A stretch of DNA of 34,474 nt from CAZBRS01 sp964494475. GTDB lineage: Bacteria > Myxococcota_A > UBA9042 > CAZBRS01. Below, piece after piece: positions 6,866 through 14,834 of the stretch. How positions within the stretch are numbered: position 1 is the first letter of the stretch; each line of letters begins with the position of its first letter. The notes beneath the pieces were generated by a model. That model was given only the letters and a program-made list of their open reading frames with translations, ran no database searches and was not told the origin of the DNA. Position numbers and translations under genes: made by a program. The stretch spans positions 1 to 34,474 of the forward strand of contig CAZBRS010000061.1 of assembly GCA_964494475.1 (NCBI GenBank), given 5' to 3'.

Positions 6866-8459
6866 GCGCCAGGCGGTAGGTCGACCCGAACACGACGCCC
6901 TCGGCCGGGCACGCCCACACCCCCCGTGGGGCGCCCTCCACCGGCGCGCAGGCGAGCGCCGCGTCATCCGGGGCCTCGTCGCGCGTCAGGGTGACCGTCG
7001 GCGCGCCGGCCGGCGCCGGCTCGTAGCCCGTCCACACCTCGAGCGGCGCGTCATGCACCCAGCGGAAGCGCGTCACGAACGTGCGAAGCGGCAGGTCGAG
7101 CGTCGATTCGAGCACCGGCCCGGGCACGCGGCGCGCGTACGGGTGCCCGACGAGGCGGGCGAACCCGTCGCGAAAGACGCCGGGCGCGGTGCGCAGCGCG
7201 AAGCTGCCGCTGGGGGCGTCGTCGTACTGGGCGAAGCCCCAGCCGCGCCGGGCCAGCGTGGTCAGCAGGTCGGCGAGGTACAGATCGAAGCCGGGCGTCT
7301 CCCACGGGCCCCCCATCTCGCCCAGCCAGAGGGGCAAGCCCCCCAGCAGCCCGGCCATGCTGGCGATCTTGTCGAGCGTGGCCTCCATCTGGGGCTGCAT
7401 CGTGGCGCGGTCGTACGCCCCGCCGTCGTGCACGAGCGGATGGTAGTAGTGGGGCGCGAACACGGTCCGCGGATCGGCGAACGGCACGAACGGATCCACG
7501 TGGTTGATCGACGACAACTGCGTGCCCTGCAGGAAGATCAGCCGATCGGGCGCCACCGCGCGCAGGGCCGCCGCCAACTGCTCCATGCGGGGCTGGTACA
7601 CGGTCGACACCCAGGCGTTCACCGCCAGGCTGCCCCAGTTGGGCTCGTTGAACAGGTCGAAGCCCAGCACGGCCGGCTGGTCGGCCAGCCGCAGGGCCAG
7701 CGCCACCCAGGCGTCGACGTAGCGCTGGAAGAGCGCGTCGTCGCTCCAGAAGCCGTCGTAGCACGCCTGCACCTCGGGGGAGAGGTAGTTCAGGAACCAG
7801 GGCGTGGTCGGCTGGTAGGCCGCGTAGTGCGCCTCGTCGCAGGCCCAGCGCGGCGCGCCGTCCTCGCCGAAGCCCACCCCGAACACGTCCTGGTGCAGGT
7901 CGACGACCACGAGCAGCCCGGCCTCGGCGGCCCAGGCCACGCGCAGCGCGAAGGCGTCGAGGTAGGCCTCGTCGAGCACGCCCGGCTGGGGCATGACCGC
8001 GGCCCAGAACGTGAGCAGGCGCACGTGATCGAAGCCCACCTCGGCCAGCCGCGCGAAGTCGGCCGGGCCGTGCCACGTGAGGAGGTCGGGCGCGTACTTC
8101 GCGGTGTTGCTGACGCTGGAGCCGTGCAGCCCGAGCGTACGCCCCATCGAATCGACGACGGCGGCGCCGACACGGTGAAAGCCGGGCCCGGGCGGCGGAA
8201 GGGGGTAGACGGGGCCGACGTCGAGCACGGCGTCGGGGACGGCGGGCACGTCGAGCGAACCGTCGGGGGCGTCGGGCACGTCGAGCGAACCGTCGAGGCC
8301 GTCGGACACGTCGAGCACGGCGTCGGGGGCGTCGGGCGCATCGGGCAGGTCGAGCGCCGCGGGCCCTCGGCTCGCGCACGCGACCGTGAGCAGGGCCGCG
8401 ACCAGCCAAGGCAGCCAGGCGGCAGACGGCAGGCCCGGGGTCGGCTCGAACCGCGTCAT
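6822..8459 (-). CDS. secreted GH5 lipoprotein, endoglycoceramidase-like
   Basis: A 545-aa protein. The signal peptide ends in L-L-T-V-A-C (Cys28). An Asp/Pro/Ala linker to about 80 is encoded by a 30-bp tandem repeat, and then comes a GH5 (beta/alpha)8 barrel. 'LHGSSVSNTAKYAP' resembles the start of endoglycoceramidase barrels, and 'VVDLHQDVFG' is a typical GH5 strand. The acid/base is Glu272 in 'DLFNEPNWG' and the nucleophile Glu381 in 'LWLGEMGGPWE'. A beta-sandwich-like C-terminal part (about 450-545) follows, as in this group. Endoglycoceramidases cut the glycan from ceramide in glycosphingolipids, but related enzymes act on other beta-glycosides, so the substrate is uncertain. The ATG at 8459 overlaps the upstream TGA (ATGA). 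It is last in a three-gene operon, and its 3' end overlaps the convergent GH31 gene by 44 nt. Confidence 0.8.
   Translation of the reverse strand: MTRFEPTPGLPSAAWLPWLVAALLTVACASRGPAALDLPDAPDAPDAVLDVSDGLDGSLDVPDAPDGSLDVPAVPDAVLDVGPVYPLPPPGPGFHRVGAAVVDSMGRTLGLHGSSVSNTAKYAPDLLTWHGPADFARLAEVGFDHVRLLTFWAAVMPQPGVLDEAYLDAFALRVAWAAEAGLLVVVDLHQDVFGVGFGEDGAPRWACDEAHYAAYQPTTPWFLNYLSPEVQACYDGFWSDDALFQRYVDAWVALALRLADQPAVLGFDLFNEPNWGSLAVNAWVSTVYQPRMEQLAAALRAVAPDRLIFLQGTQLSSINHVDPFVPFADPRTVFAPHYYHPLVHDGGAYDRATMQPQMEATLDKIASMAGLLGGLPLWLGEMGGPWETPGFDLYLADLLTTLARRGWGFAQYDDAPSGSFALRTAPGVFRDGFARLVGHPYARRVPGPVLESTLDLPLRTFVTRFRWVHDAPLEVWTGYEPAPAGAPTVTLTRDEAPDDAALACAPVEGAPRGVWACPAEGVVFGSTYRLALTAPAASEPTPLRR
8221..8340 (-). 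repeat. four tandem 30-bp repeats in the GH5 lipoprotein linker
   Basis: Units start at 8221, 8251, 8281 and 8311, each beginning TCGAGC on the plus strand. They differ at a handful of positions, mainly ACGG versus GAAC after the TCGAGC. Each encodes ten residues of the type L-D-V-P-D-A-P-D-G-S. This is an in-frame coding repeat that could change length by slippage without shifting frame, and would serve as a flexible spacer holding the enzyme off the membrane. Confidence 0.8.
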
Positions 8460-9076
8460 GTCGCCTCCTCCGTCGACCACCGCAGCGTGAACGGGCACTC
8501 GGCCCCGCCGGCAGCCAGCGTCGCGGGCCTCTCGAGGGTCACGCCGGGCTCTACGTGCCCGAAGTAGGCCGCGTCGACCTCGCAGAAGAGAGGCGCGAGC
8601 GCCGACGCCCCCACCGCGGCGCAGAGCCCCGGGAAGCGGCACGCCGTCACGGTGAAGCGCACCCGGTCCGCTCGCACGTCGTCCCACCGGACCGTGGCGT
8701 TGAAGAAGCGCGCGCCCTTCCGGCGCGCGAACTCGAGCCGACCGGCGTCGTCGAGCCGCTCGAGATCGGCGCGGCGCAGCGGCCCGAGCACCCGGCCGAG
8801 GAAGACCACGCCCGCCGCCAGCACCACCTCGCGCACCAGCGCCAGGGCCGGCTCCGGCGCCAGGCCGCGAGCGCGCAGCACGCGATGCAGCAGGATGGCC
8901 GGCCCGATCTGCTCACGCGAGCGGCGCTCGTCTCGGTCGGCGGCGCGGGGCAGCTCCTGGAACGGCTCGCCCCGCAGCTTGCCGAGGGTCACGGCCAGGG
9001 CCACGGCCAGTCCGGGCCCGACCCCCAGTCGACGGAGCATCACGCGGAGCGCGGCCAGGTCGGGCGAGCCGCTCAT
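8456..9076 (-). CDS. L-2-amino-thiazoline-4-carboxylic acid (ATC) hydrolase family protein
   Basis: A 206-aa protein with no obvious signal peptide. The second half carries the ATC-hydrolase-family pattern: 'FFNATVRWDD', 'FTVTACRFPGLCAAVG', 'APLFCEVDAAYFG' and 'LERPATLAAGGAECPFTLRW'. Named members in Pseudomonas open the thiazoline ring of ATC during cysteine formation, but most homologues are uncharacterised and often regulator-like in context, so the family name should not be read as a proven activity. The start ATG at 9076 overlaps the TGA of the upstream lipoprotein, with GGAGG four to five nt upstream. Its own stop overlaps the start of the GH5 gene. It appears to be the only non-exported product in this operon. 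Confidence 0.75.
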   Translation of the reverse strand: MSGSPDLAALRVMLRRLGVGPGLAVALAVTLGKLRGEPFQELPRAADRDERRSREQIGPAILLHRVLRARGLAPEPALALVREVVLAAGVVFLGRVLGPLRRADLERLDDAGRLEFARRKGARFFNATVRWDDVRADRVRFTVTACRFPGLCAAVGASALAPLFCEVDAAYFGHVEPGVTLERPATLAAGGAECPFTLRWSTEEAT

Positions 9077-10242
9077 GGATCCTCCGGGGTCAGCGCGAAC
9101 AGGGAGTCTCCGGTCTCGAAGGGCCCCGTCACCTGGAGGCGCGCGGCCTCGACGACCGCGGGAATCCAGGCGATCGCGCCCTCGAAGCGGCTCTCGAGGC
9201 TGGCGAAGGCCACGAACTTCGAGGCGTGCGAGGCGTGCCCGAGCAGGCGGAAGGTGGCGCGTCCCGTGTCGGGGTCGTGCTCCAGGACGTCGAGCGCCAC
9301 GCGCAGCTCGCGCAGGTATTCGCCGTTGCCCGGCTGCTCGACGGCGTCGAGCTGGAAGCGAAAGCTCGTCCACCCCACGGGGCCGCGCCAGGGACCGGGC
9401 GGCGCCTCGAGCACCAGCCGCGTATCGGCCGGGTCGGGCTCGGGGCACGGCACGTCGATCAGGAAGGCCGGCTTCGGGCACACCACGCGCGTGGCGACCC
9501 CGCCCTCGATCACGGGCGCGTCAGCGACCCCCACCAGCAGCAGGTCGACCGTGGCGGCGGCGCGCGCGAACGGGATCGCGGCGTTCATGTCGGCGCGGTC
9601 GGACGGTCCGTGGGCGAAACGCACGCCCACCTCGACCTCGACGCCCTGCTCGTCCAGCGCCACGACGCGCGCCCAGGCGCCGAGCCCGCGGCTGGTGTAG
9701 CCGAGGGCGGGGTCGTAGTCGGCCGGGTAGTCGGGCCCCTGGGCCACGTCGGTGCGCAGGGCCAGGCCCTCGAGCAGCGCCACGACCGTGGGGTAGCCCC
9801 GCAGGCGCAGGTCGGCGCGCGCCCACCGCAGGGTCGTGGTCGCCTCTCCCGTCGGTCCGACCTCGACGTCGACGCTGCGGCGCGCGGCGCCCAGGGCCGC
9901 AGGGTCGACCTCGTCGACCCGCGCGCCGTGCCAGTCGACCCGGGGAACGTCGGTCGCGGTCTCGCCCGTGCTGAAGTCGCCCCCGACGAAGCCCACGGCC
10001 AGCGCGTCGACGTCGCACGTGGGCCCCGGGGAGGGTTCGAGCCGCAACACCCAGCGGGATATGCGATGGTTCAGGTTCTGCCAGCCCAGGCTCCAGGTCG
10101 ATGGAACCACGAACGACGCGCACGCGGCGGGATCGAACCGGTCGGAGTCCGGGGCCCCCGCGCAGGCCACGAACGCGGCCAGCGCCAGCCCGATGAAGAG
10201 CGGCCCCCGGGCGACGTTCGCGCCGGCTCGCCGGACGGGCAT
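9073..10242 (-). CDS. lipoprotein of unknown function, first gene of the GH5 operon
   Basis: A 389-aa protein. The n-region has three Arg, the hydrophobic stretch runs 14-26, and the lipobox-like F-V-A-C places the lipidated Cys at 27. The mature part is rich in beta-strand-like alternation ('SRWVLRLEP', 'VEVEVGVRFAHG', 'TRLVLEAPPGPW', 'WTSFRFQLDAVE', 'LRVALDVLEHD') and contains three Cys in addition to the lipid anchor and 'ACAS'. I do not recognise a family. A beta-sandwich carbohydrate-binding or accessory role is only a guess from the neighbouring GH5 enzyme. The ATG at 10242 has GGGAGG upstream with a 9-nt spacer. The stop overlaps the next start (ATGA). Confidence 0.75.
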   Translation of the reverse strand: MPVRRAGANVARGPLFIGLALAAFVACAGAPDSDRFDPAACASFVVPSTWSLGWQNLNHRISRWVLRLEPSPGPTCDVDALAVGFVGGDFSTGETATDVPRVDWHGARVDEVDPAALGAARRSVDVEVGPTGEATTTLRWARADLRLRGYPTVVALLEGLALRTDVAQGPDYPADYDPALGYTSRGLGAWARVVALDEQGVEVEVGVRFAHGPSDRADMNAAIPFARAAATVDLLLVGVADAPVIEGGVATRVVCPKPAFLIDVPCPEPDPADTRLVLEAPPGPWRGPVGWTSFRFQLDAVEQPGNGEYLRELRVALDVLEHDPDTGRATFRLLGHASHASKFVAFASLESRFEGAIAWIPAVVEAARLQVTGPFETGDSLFALTPEDP

Positions 10243-10348
10243 GATCGGGAGCCTCCCCCTGGTCGCGTCAGCGGCATGCTACCACGGGCAGGGAAACGCC
10301 GGCAGGGGGCACCTCAGGGGACCGCCGAGAATGCGAACGGCGGGCCTG

Positions 10349-12091
10349 TCAGCCGGCGCGGCCCGGAACGGTCGGCAGGCCGGCCGCCTCGGTCACGTTG
10401 GCCCCGGGGGCCGCCGGCGCGCCGGATCCCCGGCCCTCCACCACACCGACGGGCAGCCACAAAGTCACGCGCGAGCCCTCCCCTTCGGTGCTCTCCACCT
10501 CCACCTGGCCGCCCAGCTCGCGCACCACCGCGTCGGCGACCCACAGGCCGAGGCCCGCGCCCTGGTCGCGGGCCTTGGTGGAGAAGAAGGGCTCGAAGAC
10601 GCGCTCGAGGTGCTCGGCCGGGATGCCGCAGCCCCGGTCGGCGATGGTCACCCGCACGCCGTCGACCCCGTCGAGGCGGACGGGCACCGCGCGCACGTCG
10701 AGCGTCTTGTCGGGGTGGGCGCCTGGAAAGCGCGCGTCCAGCGCCTCGCGCGCGTTGACCAGCAGCGCGAGCAGCGCCTGCGACAGTTGGCCGCGACGAC
10801 AGGGGACGGGCGGCAGGTCGACCGGCACCGACACCGACACCCGCACGCCGGATCGCTCGAGGCTCTGGGCGGCCAGCGACAGGGTCTGCGTGACCAGATC
10901 GACCAGGCGCACCGGCGCCGGAGACGTGGAGTCGACCGAGGCGTGGGCCAGCAGGCGATGGGTGACCGTGCCCGCCCGATGGCTGGCCTCGAGGATGGAG
11001 CGTGCGTGCAGCGGGATGTGCGGATCGCCGGGCTCGGCATCGGCGATGAGCTCGGCGCAGCTCATGATCTGCTGCAGCGGGTTGTTGATCTCGTGGGCCG
11101 CGCCGCTCGCGAACGTTCCGATGGCCTCGAGCTTCTTGCGGTAGCGCAGGCGCTCGGCCAGGCGATGCTGCTCGGCGCGCAGGCGGTCGATGGTGGCCCC
11201 GATGACGCCGCCCACCCACACCATCAGCACGAGGTCGATCAGGGTGGCACCCAGCAGCACGCCCGCGAACGTGTACGCCCGGAGCGGCCCGGACTGGCGA
11301 AACGCGAGGGCGATCGCCACCTCGAAGGCCACGAGCACGAGCACGAGCCACGGAACGCCGAGCCGCAGGAGCACCGCCCGCGACGAATCGCCGGCCAGCA
11401 GGCGGAGGGGCCACGTCCGACTCCCCGCCAGGCCCACGAGCGCCAGGCCGGTCAGGCCGTAGCCGGCGCCGGTCAACAGCGCCACGGGGATGGGGGGCCC
11501 CCCGTAGAAGAGCGGCGCGTCGGCGACGTAGCCGGTGACCGTGGTCCAGCCCGACACCAGCGCGAACCAGCCGACCGCGGCGGGGACGACCACCCTGCCG
11601 GCCATCGAGAAGAGCAACGCCACCGCCTGCAACCACAGCACGGCGGCCGTGATGGGCGACATGTGGCCGTCGCCGCGCGGGCAGGCGAGGCCGGTGGGCC
11701 TCACGAGCCAGTGATCGATCGCCAGGGCGTGCCCGGCGAGGTTGTCGACGATCGTGAGCGTCGCGACGACCACGACCAGCCCGCTCAGCAGCCGCGCCAG
11801 CGCGCGGGCCCGGGGCACGGCCGGCCAACGCGCGCGGACGACGAGCGCTCCCCCGAGGGCGGCCTGGCAGAGCGCGGTGTTGGGCGAGATGGGCACGCGC
11901 GCCGCGCCCGCGGACAGGAAGACGAGCCATTCGCGCGGGCCGAGCCAGCCGCTGAACCCGACCGCGGCGACGGCGATCGCCACCACCCCGGCGAACCCGG
12001 CCACCCGACGCAAGACGTCGTCGAGGGCGTCGTTCGAGAAGGGCGCACCGACGACGAAGGAGGCCGCGCGTTCGAGGCGTCGCTCGGTCAT
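10349..12091 (-). CDS. membrane sensor histidine kinase with N-terminal multi-TM domain
   Basis: A 580-aa protein. About eight hydrophobic segments fill residues 28-285. The N-terminal part has the repeated pattern 'ISPNTALCQAALGGALV' and 'MSPITAAVLWLQAVALL' found in a membrane sensor module common before kinase and GGDEF domains. A short coiled linker leads to 'ASGAAHEINNPLQQIM' with phosphorylatable His333. The ATP domain has the N-box 'LVNAREALDARFPG', the G1 box 'DRGCGIP', F-box 'FEPFFSTK' and G2 box 'GAGLGLWVADAV'. The last 30 residues are a Pro/Ala/Gly tail. The start is ATG at 12091, overlapping the upstream HD-GYP stop (ATGA). It is third in the operon starting at 14672. Autophosphorylation with phosphotransfer to the neighbouring HD-GYP regulator is likely but not proven. 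Confidence 0.85.
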   Translation of the reverse strand: MTERRLERAASFVVGAPFSNDALDDVLRRVAGFAGVVAIAVAAVGFSGWLGPREWLVFLSAGAARVPISPNTALCQAALGGALVVRARWPAVPRARALARLLSGLVVVVATLTIVDNLAGHALAIDHWLVRPTGLACPRGDGHMSPITAAVLWLQAVALLFSMAGRVVVPAAVGWFALVSGWTTVTGYVADAPLFYGGPPIPVALLTGAGYGLTGLALVGLAGSRTWPLRLLAGDSSRAVLLRLGVPWLVLVLVAFEVAIALAFRQSGPLRAYTFAGVLLGATLIDLVLMVWVGGVIGATIDRLRAEQHRLAERLRYRKKLEAIGTFASGAAHEINNPLQQIMSCAELIADAEPGDPHIPLHARSILEASHRAGTVTHRLLAHASVDSTSPAPVRLVDLVTQTLSLAAQSLERSGVRVSVSVPVDLPPVPCRRGQLSQALLALLVNAREALDARFPGAHPDKTLDVRAVPVRLDGVDGVRVTIADRGCGIPAEHLERVFEPFFSTKARDQGAGLGLWVADAVVRELGGQVEVESTEGEGSRVTLWLPVGVVEGRGSGAPAAPGANVTEAAGLPTVPGRAG

Positions 12092-13092
12092 GGCGCCCAC
12101 TCGCCGGCGTCGACCGCCGCCAGGCAGGCGTCGACGCACGCCCCGTCGTACGTGAGGCCCCGGGCGCGGCGCAGCTCGTCGCAGGCGTCGGCGAGGGGTA
12201 TGGCCGCGCGGTAGGGCCGATGGGACGCCATGGCCTCGAGGGAGTCGGCCACCGCCAGCAGCCTGGCGTCGGGCAGGATGGCGTCGCCCCGCAACCCCTT
12301 GGGGTAGCCGCTGCCGTCGAGGCGCTCGTGGTGCTGCAGCACGACCTCGGCGATGGCGTCGTCGAAGTCGACGGGGGCGAGGATTCCGTAACTGGCCGCC
12401 GCATGCTCCCGCACCAGCGAGAACTCGAGCTCGGAGAGCCGGGAAGGACGGGCCAGGATCTCGGCCGGCACCTGCAGCTTGCCAAGATCGTGCAGCAGCG
12501 CCGCCATGCGCACGGCGGCCACGTGGCGCTCGTCGTACCCCAGGTGCCGCGCGGCCGCGGTCGCGAGGGCCGCCACGCGCCGCTGGTGGCCCGCGGTGTA
12601 GGGATCGCGGCTCTCCATGGCCAGCGTGAGCGCCGACACGATCTGGTCGAGCAGCGCGCAGAGGCGCTCGGTGCGGGCCGCCACCAGGCCCTCGAGGCTC
12701 GCGCGGTAGGCCCGGTTCTCGTCCTCGAGCAGCTTGAAGTCGACCGCGCGCTGCACGACCGTGACCAGGTCGCCACGGGTCACGGGCTTGGCCAGGTAGT
12801 CGAAGGCCCCGGCGCGTACGGCCTCGGTGGCCGTCTCGACCGACGGCTCGCCCGTGATCAGGATGACCTTGGCGTGGGGGGTGCGCTCGCGCACCAGCCG
12901 CAACAGCTCGACGCCGTCGGCCCCCGGCATGACGATGTCGGACACGACCACGTCGATGGCACGATCGGCCAGCTCGATCAGCGCCGCCGGGACGTCGGCG
13001 GCCACCCGCACGTCGTGGCCCTGCTTCACGAGGAACTGGCGCGACGTCTCGCGGATGACCGGCTCGTCGTCGACGATCAGCACCGTTGCCAT
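12088..13092 (-). CDS. response regulator with HD-GYP output (probable c-di-GMP phosphodiesterase)
   Basis: A 334-aa protein. The receiver has acidic residues Asp8/Asp9, phosphoacceptor Asp52 ('VVVSDIVMPGADG'), Thr in 'LITGEPS' and Lys in 'YLAKPV'. A short coiled coil follows, then an HD-GYP domain: 'SRDPYTAGHQRRVA', 'LLHDLGKLQVP' (His201-Asp202), 'HHERLDGSGYP' (Gly262-Tyr263-Pro264) and 'VADSLEAMASHRPYR'. All metal-binding motifs seen in active c-di-GMP phosphodiesterases are present. Its ATG shares one base with the stop of the REC-PAS kinase (TGATG), and its stop overlaps the next kinase gene, so it sits translationally coupled between two kinases. It is closely similar to the HD-GYP protein at 14835-15905. 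Confidence 0.92.
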   Translation of the reverse strand: MATVLIVDDEPVIRETSRQFLVKQGHDVRVAADVPAALIELADRAIDVVVSDIVMPGADGVELLRLVRERTPHAKVILITGEPSVETATEAVRAGAFDYLAKPVTRGDLVTVVQRAVDFKLLEDENRAYRASLEGLVAARTERLCALLDQIVSALTLAMESRDPYTAGHQRRVAALATAAARHLGYDERHVAAVRMAALLHDLGKLQVPAEILARPSRLSELEFSLVREHAAASYGILAPVDFDDAIAEVVLQHHERLDGSGYPKGLRGDAILPDARLLAVADSLEAMASHRPYRAAIPLADACDELRRARGLTYDGACVDACLAAVDAGEWAP

Positions 13093-14672
13093 CACGACCC
13101 CCCCTCTTCGATCGGAAGCTCGACGTGGAACCGCTCTCCCCCCGTCGGGACGCCCTCGTGCCAGAGCTTTCCCCCGTGCTCCTGCACCAGACCCAGCGAG
13201 AGCGCCAGCCCGAGGCCGGTGCCCTGATCGCGGGGCTTGGTCGTGAAGAACGGGTCGAAGATGCGGTCCCGGATGCCCTCGGGCACGCCCGCTCCGTGGT
13301 CTTCGACCGTGACGCGCACGCCCGGGTGCCCGTTCAGGTCGATCTCGGCCGCCGTGATCGTGACGACCTTGTCGGGGTGCTCCCCCGGATAGCGCGCGAC
13401 CAGGGCATCGCGCGCGTTGGTGAGCAGGTTCAGGAGCACCTGCGCGATCTGGTTGCTGCGGCACCGCACCAGCGGCAGGTCGGCGGACACGGCGACCTCG
13501 ATTCGGACGTGGCTCTTCTGCAACACCTTGCGGACGAGGGAGACCGTGCGGCCGACGATGTCGACCACGCGCGCCGGGCTGCGCTTGTCGGACTCCTGGC
13601 GCGAGAACGCCAGCAGGTTGCGCACGATGGTCACGACGCGCTGGCTGGCGTCGAGGATGGCGCGGGCGTTCGCGGCGATCGGCGAATCGGGGGGCACGTC
13701 GTCGCCGATGAGCTCGGCGCAGTTCATGACGATGGTCATGGGGTTGTTGATCTCGTGCGCCACGCCGGCGGCGAGCAACCCCACGCTGGCCAGGCGATCG
13801 GCCTTCATCAGCTGGGCCTGCAGCGTCTTCCGCTCGGTGATGTCGCGCGTGACGCCCAGCAGGCCCACCGGCCGCCCGTCGGGGCCGCGCAGCAAGCCGG
13901 CCGAGACCTCGACCCAGATCACGCGCCCGTCCTTGCGCACCTGCTCGATCTCGAGGTTGCGCGCGGGCCACTCGTAGCGGGGAGTCGACGTGGCCGAGCT
14001 CAGCTCGCGAGCCAGCGCCTGCACCACCTGCTCGCGCGAGCTCGGGGTCAGGAGCGTGTCGATGGTCTGGGTCAGCGCTTCGTCGACCGTGTAGCCCGTG
14101 ACCTGCAGCACCGCCGGACTGACGTAGGTGAAGCGCAGGTCCAGATCGCTGGTCCAGATCACGTCGCGCACGTTCTCGGCCAGCAGGCGGTGATGCACCT
14201 CGCTGGCGTGCAGCGCCCGCACCGCGTTGCCACGCTCCAGGGCCAGCGCCGCCTGCTCGTTGATCGCCTCGTCCAGACGCCGCTGGAGCCGGGCGCGCTC
14301 GACCGTGACGTGCACGGCCATGGACAAAATGGGCTCGCCGCGCCCCTTGACCAGGTAGTCGTACGCCCCGGCCCGCACGCACGCGCGCGCCAGGTCGAGG
14401 TCGTCGGTGCCGGTCAGCACCAGCACGGGCACGTCGGGGAATGCCTCGTGCACGCGCTCGAACGTCGCGAGCCCCGTGCTCTCGGGCAGGCCCAGACCGA
14501 GCAGCACGAGGTCGAAGGGTCCCGCCGTGAGGGCGACGAGCGCCGCGTCGAGGGAGGGCACGCGGGTCACGGAGACCGGGTGGTCGGGATCACCGCCCGC
14601 GCGCACTTGGACCAGGTGCGCGTAATCAGCGTCGTCCTCGGCAAGCAGCACCGTCAGGGACGTCGTCGCCAT
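13092..14672 (-). CDS. REC-PAS sensor histidine kinase with a degenerate receiver
   Basis: A 526-aa soluble kinase. An N-terminal receiver (1-125) keeps the acidic pair Asp13/Asp14, Thr in 'LTGTDD' and Lys in 'DYLVKG', but the phosphoacceptor position is Gly59 ('FDLVLLGLGLPES', normally ..LLDLGLP..). A coiled coil, then a PAS domain at about 150-275 ('DVIWTSDLDLRFTYVSP', 'VGLLGVTRDITERK'), then 'AAGVAHEINNPMTIVM' with His306, N-box 'LLTNARDALVARYPG', 'DHGAGVP', 'FDPFFTTKPRDQGTGLGL'. The start is ATG at 14672 with GAGG 5 nt upstream, preferred over an in-frame GTG at 14693 that lacks a good site. First in the three-gene operon behind the promoter at 14711-14738. The receiver is probably unphosphorylated and acts as a protein-interaction or allosteric module (inference). 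Confidence 0.9.
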   Translation of the reverse strand: MATTSLTVLLAEDDADYAHLVQVRAGGDPDHPVSVTRVPSLDAALVALTAGPFDLVLLGLGLPESTGLATFERVHEAFPDVPVLVLTGTDDLDLARACVRAGAYDYLVKGRGEPILSMAVHVTVERARLQRRLDEAINEQAALALERGNAVRALHASEVHHRLLAENVRDVIWTSDLDLRFTYVSPAVLQVTGYTVDEALTQTIDTLLTPSSREQVVQALARELSSATSTPRYEWPARNLEIEQVRKDGRVIWVEVSAGLLRGPDGRPVGLLGVTRDITERKTLQAQLMKADRLASVGLLAAGVAHEINNPMTIVMNCAELIGDDVPPDSPIAANARAILDASQRVVTIVRNLLAFSRQESDKRSPARVVDIVGRTVSLVRKVLQKSHVRIEVAVSADLPLVRCRSNQIAQVLLNLLTNARDALVARYPGEHPDKVVTITAAEIDLNGHPGVRVTVEDHGAGVPEGIRDRIFDPFFTTKPRDQGTGLGLALSLGLVQEHGGKLWHEGVPTGGERFHVELPIEEGGS

Positions 14673-14710
14673 CGTCGCCTCGAGAGCCCCCACGCGGGTC
14701 GCGGGGAAGT

Positions 14711-14738
14711 TTTATAACATATCGTAATCAGATGTAAA
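14711..14738 (-). promoter_or_regulatory. AT-rich sigma-70-like promoter for the REC-PAS kinase operon
   Basis: Reading leftward: TTTACA (14738-14733), a 16-nt spacer, TATAAA (14716-14711), then about 38 nt to the ATG at 14672. It lies in the most A/T-rich stretch of the window (about 14708-14750). Confidence 0.6.
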
Positions 14739-14834
14739 AATATTCGATCGTTCACCGGACGAGGACCGGGCCGCCCGTCAATCGACGAGGCCACCAGCTC
14801 CAGGTGGTCGAGCAGGCTCGGACGCAGCCTTTCC

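Noticed and set aside
8221..8340. CRISPR array
   Set aside because: The 30-bp period has no spacers: the units are contiguous, coding and in frame within a lipoprotein linker.
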